A stretch of DNA of 64,000 bases. Source: DASXQK01 sp963757155. GTDB lineage: Bacteria > Pseudomonadota > Alphaproteobacteria > Dongiales > Dongiaceae. A model generated the notes under the pieces. The model had not been told where the DNA came from. It searched no databases and worked only from the letters and a program-made list of their open reading frames with translations. Made by a program: the position numbers and the translations under genes. This document shows, piece by piece, positions 51,475-62,764 of the stretch (position 1 is the first letter of the stretch; every line of letters begins with the position of its first letter). Location: the NCBI GenBank assembly GCA_963757155.1, contig CAVWQS010000009.1, forward strand, positions 558,001 to 622,000. Direction: 5' to 3'.

Positions 51475-53049
51475 CTACCAAAGACTTCCTTGTTCCTTCG
51501 GCGCGGCGGTCCGCTTGGGACCCTGGGGCTTGGCACCCTGGGGCTTGGCATCCGGGGCTTGGCACCCAGGGGCTTGGCATCCACGGGCCTCGCACGCTCC
51601 GGAAGTCCACCTCCCGCGCCCGCGGACCCCGCCCGCTCCGGCGGACCGCCTTCGGCGGTGGCGCCCACCCTGCCGTCGGCGAATTCGATGGTGAGGGCGC
51701 TGCCCGGCTCGACCGCCGCGGCGCGCACCAAAGGATTGCCGGCGCCATCGCGCACCAGCGCGAAACCGCGGGCCAGCACCTGCTCATAGGAAAGGCTGCC
51801 CAGCAACCGGGCCAGGGCTTCGAACCTGTCGCGCAGCCGGGTCAGCATGTCGCTCAGCAACCGCCCCTCGAGGCGCACCAAAGCCAGGCGCTGCCCCTTC
51901 TCGCGCAGCAAGCCGCGCATCCCGGCCGCCAGCCGCTCGCCGGCATGGAGCACCGCCAGGCGATGGGTCTCCATCTGCTGGCGCGGGGTGGGAAGAGCCG
52001 CAAACAGGCGGGCGACCAGCTCCTGCCGGCGCTGGAAATAGCCGATGCGGGCATGGAGCAGCCGCTCGACGCAGCCGTCCAGGGTCTGGATGCGCTCGGC
52101 GATGAGCTGGGCGGGACGCGGCAGGCCGCGGCCGAGTCCTTCGAGGCGCAGCCGCGCCTCATCCGTCATGCGGCGCATCGCGCGCGCCAGACGCGCGCCG
52201 TCCTGCATGACATCGGCCAGCAGCTCGGCGCGCACCGGCACCGCCATCTCGGCGGCGGCCGTGGGCGTCGGCGCCCGCCGGTCGGAGGCATGATCGATCA
52301 GGGTCGTGTCGGTCTCATGGCCGACGGCGGAGATCAGCGGGATGCGGCTCGCCGCGGCGGCCCGCACGACGATCTCCTCATTGAAGGCCCAGAGATCCTC
52401 CAGGCTGCCGCCGCCCCGGGCGACGATCAGGAGATCGGGCCGCGGCAGGCGCCCGCCCGGGAGCATGGCGTTGAACCCGGCGATGGCGGCGGCGATCTGA
52501 TCCTTCGCCCCCTCGCCCTGGACCAGCACCGGCCAGACCAGCACCCGGCGCGGGAAGCGGTCGGCCAGGCGATGCAAGATGTCGCGGATCACCGCCCCGG
52601 TCGGGCGAGGTGATGACGCCGATCACCTCCGGCAGGAAGGGGAGCTTGCGCTTGCGGTCGGCATCGAAGAGGCCCTCGCCGGCGAGTTTCTTCCGCCGTT
52701 CCTCCAGCAGCTTCAGCAGCGCGCCTTCCCCCGCCAGCTCCAGGCTCTCGACCAGGAGCTGATAGGAGGAGCGGCCGGGATAGCTGGAGACCCGCCCGAT
52801 GGCGATGACCTCCAGCCCGTCCTCCGGCGCGACCGCCAGCCGGCCCGCGGTGGTGCGCCAGCAGACGGCATCCAGCTTCGCCTCGGCGTCCTTGAGGGCG
52901 AAATAGAGATGGCCCGAGCCGGCGCGCTTGAAGCCGCTGATCTCGCCCCGCACCCGGACCCGCTCGAAGGCACCCTCCAGGGTGCGCTTCACCGCGACGC
53001 TGATCTCGCTGACGGTGTACTCGGGCAGATTGCTGGAGTTGTCGGCCAT
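51475..53049 (-). CDS. xseA: exodeoxyribonuclease VII large subunit, frame broken by two compensating indels
   Basis: XseA with XseB degrades single-stranded DNA. The N-terminal OB-fold (EYTVSEISVAVKRTLEGAFE, VRGEISGFKRAGSGHLYFAL) reads normally to LPFLPEVIGVITSP. An extra base at about 52602 then shifts the frame; correcting it gives TGAVIRDILHRLADRFPRR, then LIVARGGGSLEDLWAFNEE and VGHETDTTLIDHASDRRAPT. A missing base in a 15-nt tandem repeat near 51564 shifts it back, restoring a tail of (D/G)AKPQ units and the conserved ending EQGSLW with stop at 51475. Corrected length is 524 residues. It is divergent from purD (70 bases). Confidence 0.85.
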
Positions 53050-53119
53050 CCTGGCGGCATCTTATGCTGCCGCGCGATTCGCGCAATCCGAGGGGGGTCG
53101 CGCTCAGGAGAAGGCAGGC

Positions 53120-54408
53120 ATGCGGATATTGGTGGTGGGCGGCGGCGGCCGGGAGCATGCGCTGTGCTGGGCGATCGCCGCCTCGCCGCTCACGACCAAG
53201 CTTTTCTGCGCTCCGGGCAATGCCGGGATCGCCGAAGAAGCCGAATGCGTGGCCATCGCCGCCGATGACATCGAGGGGCTGACCCGCTCTTCGCCGTCGA
53301 GCAGAAGATCGACTTCGTCGTCGTCGGTCCCGAGGCGCCGCTGGTCCTGGGCCTCGTCGACCGGCTCGCGGCGGCCGGCATCAAGGCCTTCGGCCCCGGC
53401 GCCGCGGGGGCCGCTCTCGAAGGCTCCAAGGGCTTCATGAAGGATCTCTGCGCGAAACATGGGATCCCCACCGCCGCCTACGCCCGGTTCACCGAGCCGG
53501 GCCCGGCCAAGGCCTATGTCGCCGGCCATCCCCTGCCCGTGGTCGTCAAGGCCGATGGCCTTGCCGCCGGCAAGGGGGTGGTGATCGCCGAGACGCTGGC
53601 CGAGGCCACGGCGGCCATCGACAGCATGATGGCCGACCGGGTCTTCGGCGAAGCGGGGGCAGAGCTGGTGATCGAGGAGTTCCTGGAGGGCGAGGAGCTC
53701 AGCTTCTTTGCCCTCGTCGACGGCAAGACCGCTCTCCAGCTCATCTCCGCCCAGGATCACAAGCGCGCCGGCGACGGCGACACCGGCCCCAATACCGGCG
53801 GGATGGGTGCCTATTCCCCGGCCCCGGTGGCGACGGCGGTGCTGGAGGCGGAGATCATGGGCGGCATCATCCAGCCCACGGTGGCGGCCATGGCGGCGGC
53901 CGGGCGGCCCTTCAAGGGCGTGCTCTATGCCGGGGTGATGCTGACCAAGGCCGGCCCCAAGCTGCTGGAATACAACACCCGCTTCGGCGATCCCGAAACC
54001 CAGGTGATGTGCCTGCGCCTGATGTCGGATCTGCTGCCGGCCCTCCTGGCCTCGGCGGACGGGGCCTTGGACAAGTTCCAGCTGCGCTGGCAGCCGAAGG
54101 CGGCGCTGACCGTGGTCATGGCGGCCGAGGGCTATCCCGGCCCCTACAAGAAGGGGACGGAGATCCGGGGCCTCGATGAAGTGGCTGACATGGCGGAGGT
54201 GAAGGTCTTCCATGCCGGCACGCGCCGCGCGGCGGATGGCCGGCTGCTGGCCGAGGGCGGCAGGGTGCTGGGGGTGAGCGCGCTGGGCAAGGATGTCGCC
54301 GAGGCGCGAGAGCGCGCCTATCGCGCCGTCGATGCCATCGACTGGCCGGAAGGCTTCTGCCGCCGCGATATCGGCTGGCGGGCGATCCAGCGGCAGGAGG
54401 AACGCTGA
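53120..54408 (+). CDS. purD: phosphoribosylamine-glycine ligase, frame broken by one missing base
   Basis: PurD (GARS) joins glycine to phosphoribosylamine in purine synthesis. The start MRILVVGGGGREHALCWAIA and CAPGNAGIAEEAEC are diagnostic. The frame fails after DDIEGLT, and adding one base near 53284-53288 restores it: LFAVEQKIDFVVVGPEAPLV, GSKGFMKDLCAKHGIPTAAY, VVKADGLAAGKGVVIAET, GGMGAYSPAP and EYNTRFGDPETQV. Corrected length is 429 residues, the same as E. coli PurD. The break is in an important metabolic gene, so a sequencing deletion is likely. Confidence 0.88.
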
Positions 54409-54507
54409 GGCAGGCCTGAGTCGAGGCTGGCCTGATTCGATTTGCCGCGCCAAAACAGGCCCCGTGACGCTGGCGGAACCATCGCCTTTCCGCCATCATG
54501 CGCCGAC

Positions 54508-55809
54508 ATGGGGGAGAGCATTTTCGCAGCCGGTTATCAGGACAAGCCCTATTGGTGGGAAGCAGCACCGCGTCCCGATCTGCCGCCGGTGGCACCCCCC
54601 GCCCGCGCCGATGTCGCCATCGTCGGCAGCGGCTATACCGGCCTCACCGCCGCCATCGAGCTCGCCCGCGGCGGCCGCCAGGTGGCGGTGCTCGATTCCC
54701 AGGACGCCGGCTGGGGCTGCTCGACCCGCAACGGCGGCCAGGTCTCGACCTCGCTGAAGCCGGGCTTCGAGGAGCTCGAGGCGCTGCACGGCCGCGACAC
54801 CGCCTTCCGCATCCGCCGCGAAGGCATCAATGCCCTGGAGTGGATCGGCGATTTCATCCAGCGCGAGCAGATCGACTGCGATTGGGAGCGGGTCGGCCGC
54901 TTCCATGCCGCCCATAACGCCGCCGCCTTCGAGACCCTCGCCAAATCAGCGACAAATCAGCCCAAGGGGCTGGAGGTCGAGGTCTTCGTCGTGCCGCGGG
55001 AAGACCAGCGCAGCGAGATCGGCAGCGACCGCTATTTCGGCGGCGTCGTCTATCCCGCCCATGCCTCGCTGCATCCCGCCAAATATCATCAGGGGCTGCT
55101 GGCCCGCGCCCAGGCGGCCGGCGCCCAGGTGATCAGCCATTGCCCCGTGCTTTCGATCCAGCGCGACAGCGAGGGCTTCCGCCTGACCAGCCCGCGCGGC
55201 ACGCTGCAGGCGCGCGACGTGCTGGTCGCCACCAACGGCTATACGGGGACGCTCACGCCCTGGCTGCGCCGGCGCGTGATCCCCATCGGCAGCTATATCA
55301 TCGCCACCGAGATGCTGGATCCGGCGCTGGCCAAGCGCCTCAGCCCCAACAACCGGGTGCTGAGCGATACGCGCAAGCTCGTCTTCTACTACCGCCTGTC
55401 GGAGGATCGCCGGCGCATGGTCTTCGGCGGGCGCGTCGCCTTCAAGGAGACCGATCCCAGGCAGAGCGCGCCCAAGCTCCACGCCCATATGACGCGGATC
55501 TTTCCCGAGCTCGCCCCGGTCAAGATCACCCATAGCTGGATGGGCTTCGTCGCCTATACCTTCGACACCCTGCCCCATCTCGGCCGGCAGGATGACGGGA
55601 TCTACTACTGCATGGGCTATTGCGGCTCCGGCGTCTCGCTGGCGAGCTATTTCGGCACCCGCGTCGCCCAGCAGATCCTCGGCCGCCCGGAGGGCCGCAC
55701 GGCTCTGGACGGAATCCAATTCCAGACGCGGCCCCTCTACAACGGCGACCCCTGGTTCCTCGCGAGCGCCGTCGCTTATTACAAGCTGCGGGATAAGCTG
55801 AATTTGTAG
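54508..55809 (+). CDS. FAD-dependent oxidoreductase (PuuB-like, DAO family)
   Basis: This 433-residue flavoprotein of the DAO family has the dinucleotide-binding DVAIVGSGYTGLTAAIELA (about residue 37), then GWGCSTRNGGQVSTSLKPGF, and a C-terminal HSWMGFVAYTFDTLPHLG and YCGSGVSLASYFGTRVA. The pattern is that of gamma-glutamylputrescine oxidase and related amine or amino-acid oxidases. A PuuD-like hydrolase is encoded 2.8 kb downstream, so a polyamine-degradation role is plausible but puuA and puuC are not here. The start is ATG 54508, after which family sequence begins. Confidence 0.8.
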   Translation: MGESIFAAGYQDKPYWWEAAPRPDLPPVAPPARADVAIVGSGYTGLTAAIELARGGRQVAVLDSQDAGWGCSTRNGGQVSTSLKPGFEELEALHGRDTAFRIRREGINALEWIGDFIQREQIDCDWERVGRFHAAHNAAAFETLAKSATNQPKGLEVEVFVVPREDQRSEIGSDRYFGGVVYPAHASLHPAKYHQGLLARAQAAGAQVISHCPVLSIQRDSEGFRLTSPRGTLQARDVLVATNGYTGTLTPWLRRRVIPIGSYIIATEMLDPALAKRLSPNNRVLSDTRKLVFYYRLSEDRRRMVFGGRVAFKETDPRQSAPKLHAHMTRIFPELAPVKITHSWMGFVAYTFDTLPHLGRQDDGIYYCMGYCGSGVSLASYFGTRVAQQILGRPEGRTALDGIQFQTRPLYNGDPWFLASAVAYYKLRDKLNL

Positions 55810-55909
55810 AGCCGATTTCTTCTGTCGTCATTCCGGCTTTCGAGCGTGTGAAGGAATTGGCGTTTGGGCCTATTTGTGATTCCCTAGCCGAGGATTTAGG
55901 AGGCAGGGA

Positions 55910-57064
55910 ATGACGGGGAAGGCGCGGTATCTGGAAGCGGAGCGATCCCAGCTTAGCTGGGACAGCGTGGACCTTGAGAGCCAGTTGGCGTCGGACCACC
56001 GAGCTCGGATTGTTTGGGCGTTCGTGGTGAGCTTGGACTTGTCGGCGCTGTATGAGCGGATCCGGGCCCGAGAGGGTGAGCCTGGGCGTCCGCCGCCCGA
56101 TCCTCGGATATTTCTGGCGCTGTGGCTGTACGCGACGCTGGAGGGTGTTGGTTCGGCGCGCCATCTGGCACGGCTGTGCGAGAGCGATACGGCCTACCGC
56201 TGGCTGCGCGGTGGGGTGGCGATGAACTATCACGACCTGAGCGACTTCCGGGTCGGGCACGGGGATGTTCTGGATCGTCTTCTGACGGATAGCCTGATGG
56301 CGTTGCTGGTCGAGGGGATCGTGAAGCTGGAGGAGGTGGCGGTCGACGGGACGAAGGTGAGGGCCTGGGCGGGCCGTGGGTCGTTCAAGGGGGCGAAGAA
56401 GCTGGCGCGGCTGGAGCGGTGGGCCCGGGAACGGGTCGAACAGCTGCGAGGTTCGGGGAGCGATGCGGGGGCGAGCGAGGGTCGCCGTCGGGCGGCGCAG
56501 GAGCGTGGGGCGGAAGAGGTAGCCCGGCGGGCCGGGGAGGCTTCGCGCACGCTGGAGAAGCTGCGGGCGGAGCAGGCCAAGCGGGCCAAGACCCATAAGA
56601 AGGAGGAAGAGGCTAAGAAGACGGAGGTGAAGGCCAGCCTGAGCGATCCCGAGGCACGCATGATGCGCTTTGCCGACGGGGCTGTGCGGGCGGCCTATAA
56701 CATTCAGCTGGCGGTGACGCCGGACACGGGCATCATCGTGGCGGCGGCAACCACGGACCGGCGCAATGACACCGGCTTGGCTGTCCCGGTGGTGGAGCAG
56801 ATCAAGGATCGCCTGAAGATCTTGCCGCAGCGCCTGCTGGCCGACACCCATTATGCGACGAAGGACGACATCGTCGATTTGGCGGCGCAAGGGGTCGCGG
56901 TCTATATGCCGGTGCCGGCAGATAAGCCGGATGCCAAGCCCGAGAGCCAGCGCAAACGGGCCCAGCAGCGCAGCCGCGAGCCGGAGCCCGTCAAAGTCTG
57001 GCGCGAGCGCATGGACCAGGACGAGGGCAAGGCCATCTATCGCGAACGCGATCGACGGGCATGA
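55910..57064 (+). pseudogene. IS1182-family transposase, 3' truncated
   Basis: The 384-residue frame starts at ATG 55910 after a strong AGGAGGCAGGGA site. The N-terminal DUF772-type domain (DPRIFLALWLYATLEGVGSA, YHDLSDFRVGH) is intact, followed by EEVAVDGTKVRAWAGRGSF with a catalytic Asp, a charged coiled region, and YNIQLAVTPDTGIIVAAATT. It ends abruptly at KAIYRERDRRA. Complete relatives are about 450-490 residues and continue past this point, so the 3' end with the last catalytic Glu region appears lost. No right terminus was found before tadA. The 137 bases after the stop (57065-57201) contain nothing I recognise. Confidence 0.75.
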
Positions 57065-57201
57065 CGGGATCCTTGCAAAGGGCGAGTTTGCTCATGCTGC
57101 GCTCATCGCCGGTCACCGCCGTCTCACGCTCGCGGGGACGGCCAGCCCTCGGCCAGCGGATCTTCGGATAGCGGCGGACAGAGTGCGAACGGCGCGCGTC
57201 T

Positions 57202-57657
57202 TCAGCGCCTCGCCTGAAAGAAGGCGCGCAGCAGCTCACTCGCCGGCCGCTCGCCGATGCCGCCGTAGACTTCCGGACGATGGTGGCAGGTCGCCTGGGC
57301 GAAGAAGCGCGGGCCATGCTCGACGGCGCCGCCCTTGGGATCGGCGGCGCCGAAATAGAGCCGGCGCAGCCGGGCGAAGGAGATCGCCGCCGCGCACATG
57401 GCGCAGGGCTCCAGCGTGACATAGAGATCGGCGCCCTCCAGCCGCTTCAGCCCCGCCGAGGTGGCGGCATGGCGGATCGCCAGCATCTCGGCATGGGCCG
57501 TCGGATCCTTCAGCTCCTCCACCCGATTGCCGAAGCGGGCCAGGATCGCCCCGCTGGCGCCGTCGACCAGCACCGCGCCGACAGGCACCTCGCCGCGCGC
57601 GCCGGCCGCCACCGCCTCCTCCAGGGCCAGATCCATCAGGCTGGATTTTTCCGTCAT
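57202..57657 (-). CDS. tadA: tRNA adenosine(34) deaminase
   Basis: TadA converts A34 to inosine in tRNA-Arg, an essential step in bacteria. This 151-residue protein has the zinc-site motifs DPTAHAEMLAIRHA (H-A-E) and YVTLEPCAMCAAAI (P-C-x-x-C), plus RLYFGAADPKGGAVEHG. The start is ATG 57657 (MTEKSSLMDLALEEA). Its 5' end faces the MBL hydrolase gene (80-base gap) and its 3' end lies 137 bases from the broken IS. In relatives tadA lies near the rluB-rsmD genes, which are 1.6 kb away here. Confidence 0.92.
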   Translation of the reverse strand: MTEKSSLMDLALEEAVAAGARGEVPVGAVLVDGASGAILARFGNRVEELKDPTAHAEMLAIRHAATSAGLKRLEGADLYVTLEPCAMCAAAISFARLRRLYFGAADPKGGAVEHGPRFFAQATCHHRPEVYGGIGERPASELLRAFFQARR

Positions 57658-57737
57658 CGGTATTAAGTGACAGGCAGGGCTGGCACCCGTCAACGCCGGC
57701 CATCCAGCGTCTGGCGAATAGAGGGGAGACGCCAAAC

Positions 57738-58484
57738 ATGATCACCAATTCCGACAGCGGGACGCGCATCGACGAGATCGCCCCGGATGTCTATCGCATC
57801 AGCACGCCGGTCGCCGTCGTTCCCGGCGGCTTCAGCTTCAACCAATATCTGATCCGCGACGAGGCCCCGCTCCTCTTCCACACCGGCCCTCGGCGGATGT
57901 TTCCGCTGGTGCGGGAAGCCATCGCCGCCGTGCTGCCGGTGGCGACTCTCGGCTATGTCGCCTTCTCCCATATGGAGGCCGATGAATGCGGCGCGCTCAA
58001 CGAGCTTCTGGCCGCGGCCCCGAAAGCCATTCCCATCGCCGGCCAGATCGCCGTCATGACCTCGCTGGCCGATTATGCCGATCGCCCGCCCCAGGCGCTG
58101 GCCGATGGCGAGAAGCTTCGCCTCGGCCGGCATGAGCTCCGCTGGTGCGCCACGCCGCATCTGCCCCATGGCTGGGAATGCGGCTATCTCTATGACGAGA
58201 CCGCGCGCACCTTGCTCTGCGGCGATCTCTTCACCCAGGGCGGTGCGGAGCATCCGCCGGTGACGGAAACGGATATCCTGGCGCCCTCGGAGGCCATGCG
58301 CGGCGGCATGGACTACTTCGCCCATGCGCCCAATTCGGGGGCGCTGCTCGAGGGCCTCGCCGCCCTCGCGCCCACCACGCTCGCCTGCATGCATGGCGCC
58401 GCCTGGCGCGGCGATGGGGCCGCCGTGCTGCGCGCCCTGGCCGAAATTCTGGCGAAGGAGGACAGGGGCCGCGCCTCCGCCTGA
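57738..58484 (+). CDS. MBL-fold metallo-hydrolase (flavodiiron-like metal site)
   Basis: This 248-residue metallo-beta-lactamase-fold protein has a metal motif that reads FSHMEADECGAL, i.e. H-x-E-x-D, as in flavodiiron proteins, and not the usual H-x-H-x-D-H. It continues with TPHLPHGWECGYLYDE (third-ligand His) and TLLCGDLFTQGG (bridging Asp), and ends with ACMHGAAWRG (last His). No flavodoxin domain is attached. It may bind a di-iron centre and act as an oxidoreductase or hydrolase; the substrate is unknown. ATG 57738 follows a GGGGAG site. The PuuD-like gene follows after 108 bases. Confidence 0.7.
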   Translation: MITNSDSGTRIDEIAPDVYRISTPVAVVPGGFSFNQYLIRDEAPLLFHTGPRRMFPLVREAIAAVLPVATLGYVAFSHMEADECGALNELLAAAPKAIPIAGQIAVMTSLADYADRPPQALADGEKLRLGRHELRWCATPHLPHGWECGYLYDETARTLLCGDLFTQGGAEHPPVTETDILAPSEAMRGGMDYFAHAPNSGALLEGLAALAPTTLACMHGAAWRGDGAAVLRALAEILAKEDRGRASA

Positions 58485-58592
58485 CCGCCTTGTTGCGGCC
58501 TTGCGGGCAAATCGGTGTAGGATGCGCCCGCCACAGACGAGGACGCAACTCGTGGCCCAGAGCTTCACACACCCACAGCGGAACCGATTGCC

Positions 58593-59283
58593 ATGAGCCA
58601 GGGACAGCCCGTCATCGGCGTGACCCTCGATGCCGAAGAGCCGGGCGGCTATTCCAAGCTGCCCTGGTATGCGCTGCGCCAGAACTATTGCGAGGCCGTG
58701 GCGCGGGCGGGGGGCTTGCCCATCCTGCTGCCCCATGAGCCGGCCCAGGCGGCCGCCTATCTCGACCGCATCGACGGGCTGGTGGTGACCGGCGGGGCCT
58801 TCGACGTCGATCCCGCCCTCTTCGGGGCCGAGACCCGCCATTCCACGGTGAAGCTGAAGACCAAGCGCACCGCCTTCGAGATCGAGATCACCAAGGGTGC
58901 GCTCGCCCGCAACATGCCGGTGCTCGGCATCTGCGGCGGCCAGCAGCTTCTGAACGTGGTCCTCGGCGGGACGCTGATCCAGCATATCCCCGACGAGGTC
59001 GAGGGACCGCTGCCCCATGAGCAGCCCAATCCGCGCACCGAGCCCGGCCATCGCGTCGCCGTCGCCAAGGGGACGCTGCTGCACCGGATCTGCGGCGTCG
59101 ACGAGCTCGAGGTCAACAGCGCCCATCATCAGGCGGTGAAGGCCGTGGGCGCCGGGGTCGTGGTGGATGCGCTCGCGCCCGATGGGGTGATCGAGGGCAT
59201 CGAGGATCCGCGCTACCGCTATTGCCTGGGGGTGCAGTGGCATCCCGAATATTCCATCAGCCAAGGCGACGAAAAGATTTTCG

Positions 59284-59309
<26 letters not shown>
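58593..59309 (+). CDS. gamma-glutamyl-GABA hydrolase-like (PuuD, peptidase C26)
   Basis: This 238-residue class I glutamine-amidotransferase-like hydrolase has the start PVIGVTLDAEEPGGY and GLVVTGGAFDVDPALFG. The nucleophile elbow is LGICGGQQLLNVVLGG (Cys), VNSAHHQAV follows, and the catalytic His-Glu pair lies in GVQWHPEYS. PuuD releases GABA from gamma-glutamyl-GABA in putrescine breakdown. A PuuB-like oxidase is encoded upstream, beyond the IS remnant. Its 3' end overlaps rluB by 26 bases. Confidence 0.8.
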
Positions 59310-61016
<1,707 letters not shown>

Positions 61017-61042
<26 letters not shown>

Positions 61043-61607
61043 GGGCCGCCGACTCGAACTGCCGGCGGGGCTCGACATCCGGCCCACGGCGGACCGTACC
61101 CGCCAGGCCCTGTTCGATCTGCTGGAGCATGGCCATCTCCGCGCCGATGGCGGCTCCGCGGTGGTGGATGCGGTGGTGTTGGACGCCTTCGCGGGCACCG
61201 GCGCCCTCGGCCTCGAGGCATTGTCGCGCGATGCGGCCGCCGCAAGCTTCATGGATATGAGCCGCGCGTCTCTCGATGCCACGCGCGCCAATGCCAAAGC
61301 GCTGGGCCTCGACGGGCAATTCATCTTGGCCGATGTCACGAACCCGCCGCGCGCGCGCCGGCCGGCCGACCTCGTCTTCCTCGATCCGCCCTATGACAAG
61401 GCGCTCGCGGTGCCGTCACTGGCGGCGCTCGCCGCCGCCGGATGGATCGCGCCCGGCGCTATCGTCAGCCTCGAGCTCTCCGGCCGCGAGACCGCGGCCT
61501 TCGTGGCGCCGGCGGGCTTCGCCAAGATCGACGAACGGCGCTATGGCAAGGCGCGGATTCTCCTGCTGCGAGCGGCGACAGAGAGCTCGCAGACTCCCGT
61601 CGCGTAG
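61017..61607 (+). CDS. rsmD: 16S rRNA (guanine966-N2)-methyltransferase
   Basis: This 196-residue SAM-dependent methyltransferase acts on the 30S subunit. The start MQIVAGRFRGRRLELP is the family signature beginning, followed by RPTADRTRQALFDLLE and VLDAFAGTGALGLEAL (SAM motif I). The base-methylation motif DPPY is in LVFLDPPYDKAL. Length and order fit RsmD. The ATG at 61017 lies inside the end of the rluB tail in a different frame, and the rluB-rsmD order is common in alphaproteobacteria. Confidence 0.9.
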
Positions 61608-61773
61608 ACAAGGACGGAGCTCGCGGGCCCGCGGCCATCGGTCGCTATGACCAAGAAGGCTCGGCCGCTGCGGAACCAACCCGGCGATAGGACTTTATGC
61701 AGGGGCGCTCCCGAAATTCTCGCCGCGGCCCCTCACTCTGGTCGCACCCCACACATAGGAAGGAAACTCTATC

Positions 61774-62337
61774 TTGACCCCGAAAAAAGCCCGCAAGTCT
61801 GCGACCCGCAAGACCGCCGGCAAGACGCCGGTCCCCGCCAAGAAGCATCGCGGGCTGGCGCGGACAGCGTCTGCAAGCGTTCGTCAGGCTCGCGTCGGCC
61901 GCGAATTGGCCGTCGCATCGGCCAAGACGATGGCCCATCGCGGCGCCCTCATCGCCAAGGCCATGGGCTCTCCGGCGGGGCTCAGCGGGCCCGAGTTCGC
62001 CCGGATGAGCGATGAGAAGAGCGCCGTGGCGATCGAATCGAGCGCCGCGATGATGGACAAGCTGCCGGCGTTCAACCGCATCCTGATGGATTTCTGGTTC
62101 CGCCAGCTGCAGCGCTCCGCCTCATCGGCGCTGGCGCTCGCCGCCTGCCGCTCCGTGCCGGCGGCAGCCGCGGTCGGCATGCGCGCCGCGGAGGCGATGG
62201 TCGCGGACATGATCTCCGCCGGGATCCGGCTGACCCGCTCGACCCAGCATGTGGCCGATGCCGGGATGACGCCCATCCACCGCGTCGCCTCGGCCAATGC
62301 GGCGCGGTTGGGCCGGGCGGCAGCGCAAGCGGCCTGA
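61774..62337 (+). CDS. phasin-like protein with basic N-terminal tail
   Basis: This 187-residue alanine-rich helical protein starts with a Lys/Ala/Thr-rich stretch (TPKKARKSATRKTAGKTPVP) like histone H1 or the PhaF tail. It continues with MDKLPAFNRILMDFWFRQLQ and amphipathic helices ending in PIHRVASANAARLGRAA, which resemble the C-terminal part of PHA granule-associated phasins. The start is a TTG at 61774, with AGGAAGGAAA upstream. Binding to polyhydroxyalkanoate granules and DNA is a reasonable guess, but the similarity is weak and no pha genes are in the window. Confidence 0.45.
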   Translation: MTPKKARKSATRKTAGKTPVPAKKHRGLARTASASVRQARVGRELAVASAKTMAHRGALIAKAMGSPAGLSGPEFARMSDEKSAVAIESSAAMMDKLPAFNRILMDFWFRQLQRSASSALALAACRSVPAAAAVGMRAAEAMVADMISAGIRLTRSTQHVADAGMTPIHRVASANAARLGRAAAQAA

Positions 62338-62352
62338 CACGATCTGGGGGAG

Positions 62353-62386
62353 CCTCGTCGCGTCATCTCCGGAAGACGCGATGAGG
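62353..62386. terminator. hairpin between convergent genes
   Basis: CCTCGTCGCGTC and GACGCGATGAGG pair at 11 of 12 positions around a 10-base loop. The hairpin lies between the convergent stops at 62337 and 62414. A short AT-rich run (ATTAGAAGTT) follows on the plus strand. It probably serves both directions. Confidence 0.55.
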
Positions 62387-62413
62387 CCCCATTAGAAGTT
62401 CGACCCTGGCCGG

Positions 62414-62764
62414 TCACGGAAAGCTGGCAACGACCTCGATCTCGCCGATGATGGCGGCGTTGAAATCCACCAGCTCCTCGGCGGGAATCCAATATTCGAG
62501 ATGGCTCCGCCCGCCGGCCTCGCGAATCTCATAGCGATCGAGGAAAGCGCGGCGCACCCGGAAGCGCGTGACATAGCCCTTGCCGCTGGCCGGCACGTTC
62601 CAGTCCCGGGCGATCTTGATGGCGTAGTCCTCGCTCAGCACGGGATAGAAGATCGGCTGGTCGGCCAAGCGCGGCGGAAATTCGCGCATGGCGGATTCCT
62701 CGATCAGGCGCAGCTCCGCCGGCCCGACCGGACGCCAGAGGGTGACGGCTTCTTCCTCGCTCAC
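62414..62764 (-). CDS. conserved small protein of unknown function
   Basis: This 116-residue protein begins at a GTG overlapping the mutL stop (GTGA), giving MSEEEAVTLWRPVGPAELRLI. It continues PPRLADQPIFYPVLSEDYAIKIARDW, VTRFRVRRAFLDRYEI and EYWIPAEELVDFN. I recall this as a small family sometimes labelled ADP-ribosylation/crystallin J1, a name with no proven meaning here. No enzyme motif is evident. The overlap suggests co-translation with mutL. Confidence 0.6.
   Translation of the reverse strand: MSEEEAVTLWRPVGPAELRLIEESAMREFPPRLADQPIFYPVLSEDYAIKIARDWNVPASGKGYVTRFRVRRAFLDRYEIREAGGRSHLEYWIPAEELVDFNAAIIGEIEVVASFP

Noticed and set aside
51490..51610. CRISPR-like or regulatory tandem repeat
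   Set aside because: The short repeats of GGGGCTTGGCA type are coding: they encode the (D/G)AKPQ tail of XseA with a 15-nt period and no spacers.
55815..55870. REP-like arm near the left side of the IS1182-like gene
   Set aside because: CGTCATTCC followed by GGCTTTCG only loosely resembles the REP arm; too short and divergent to claim.
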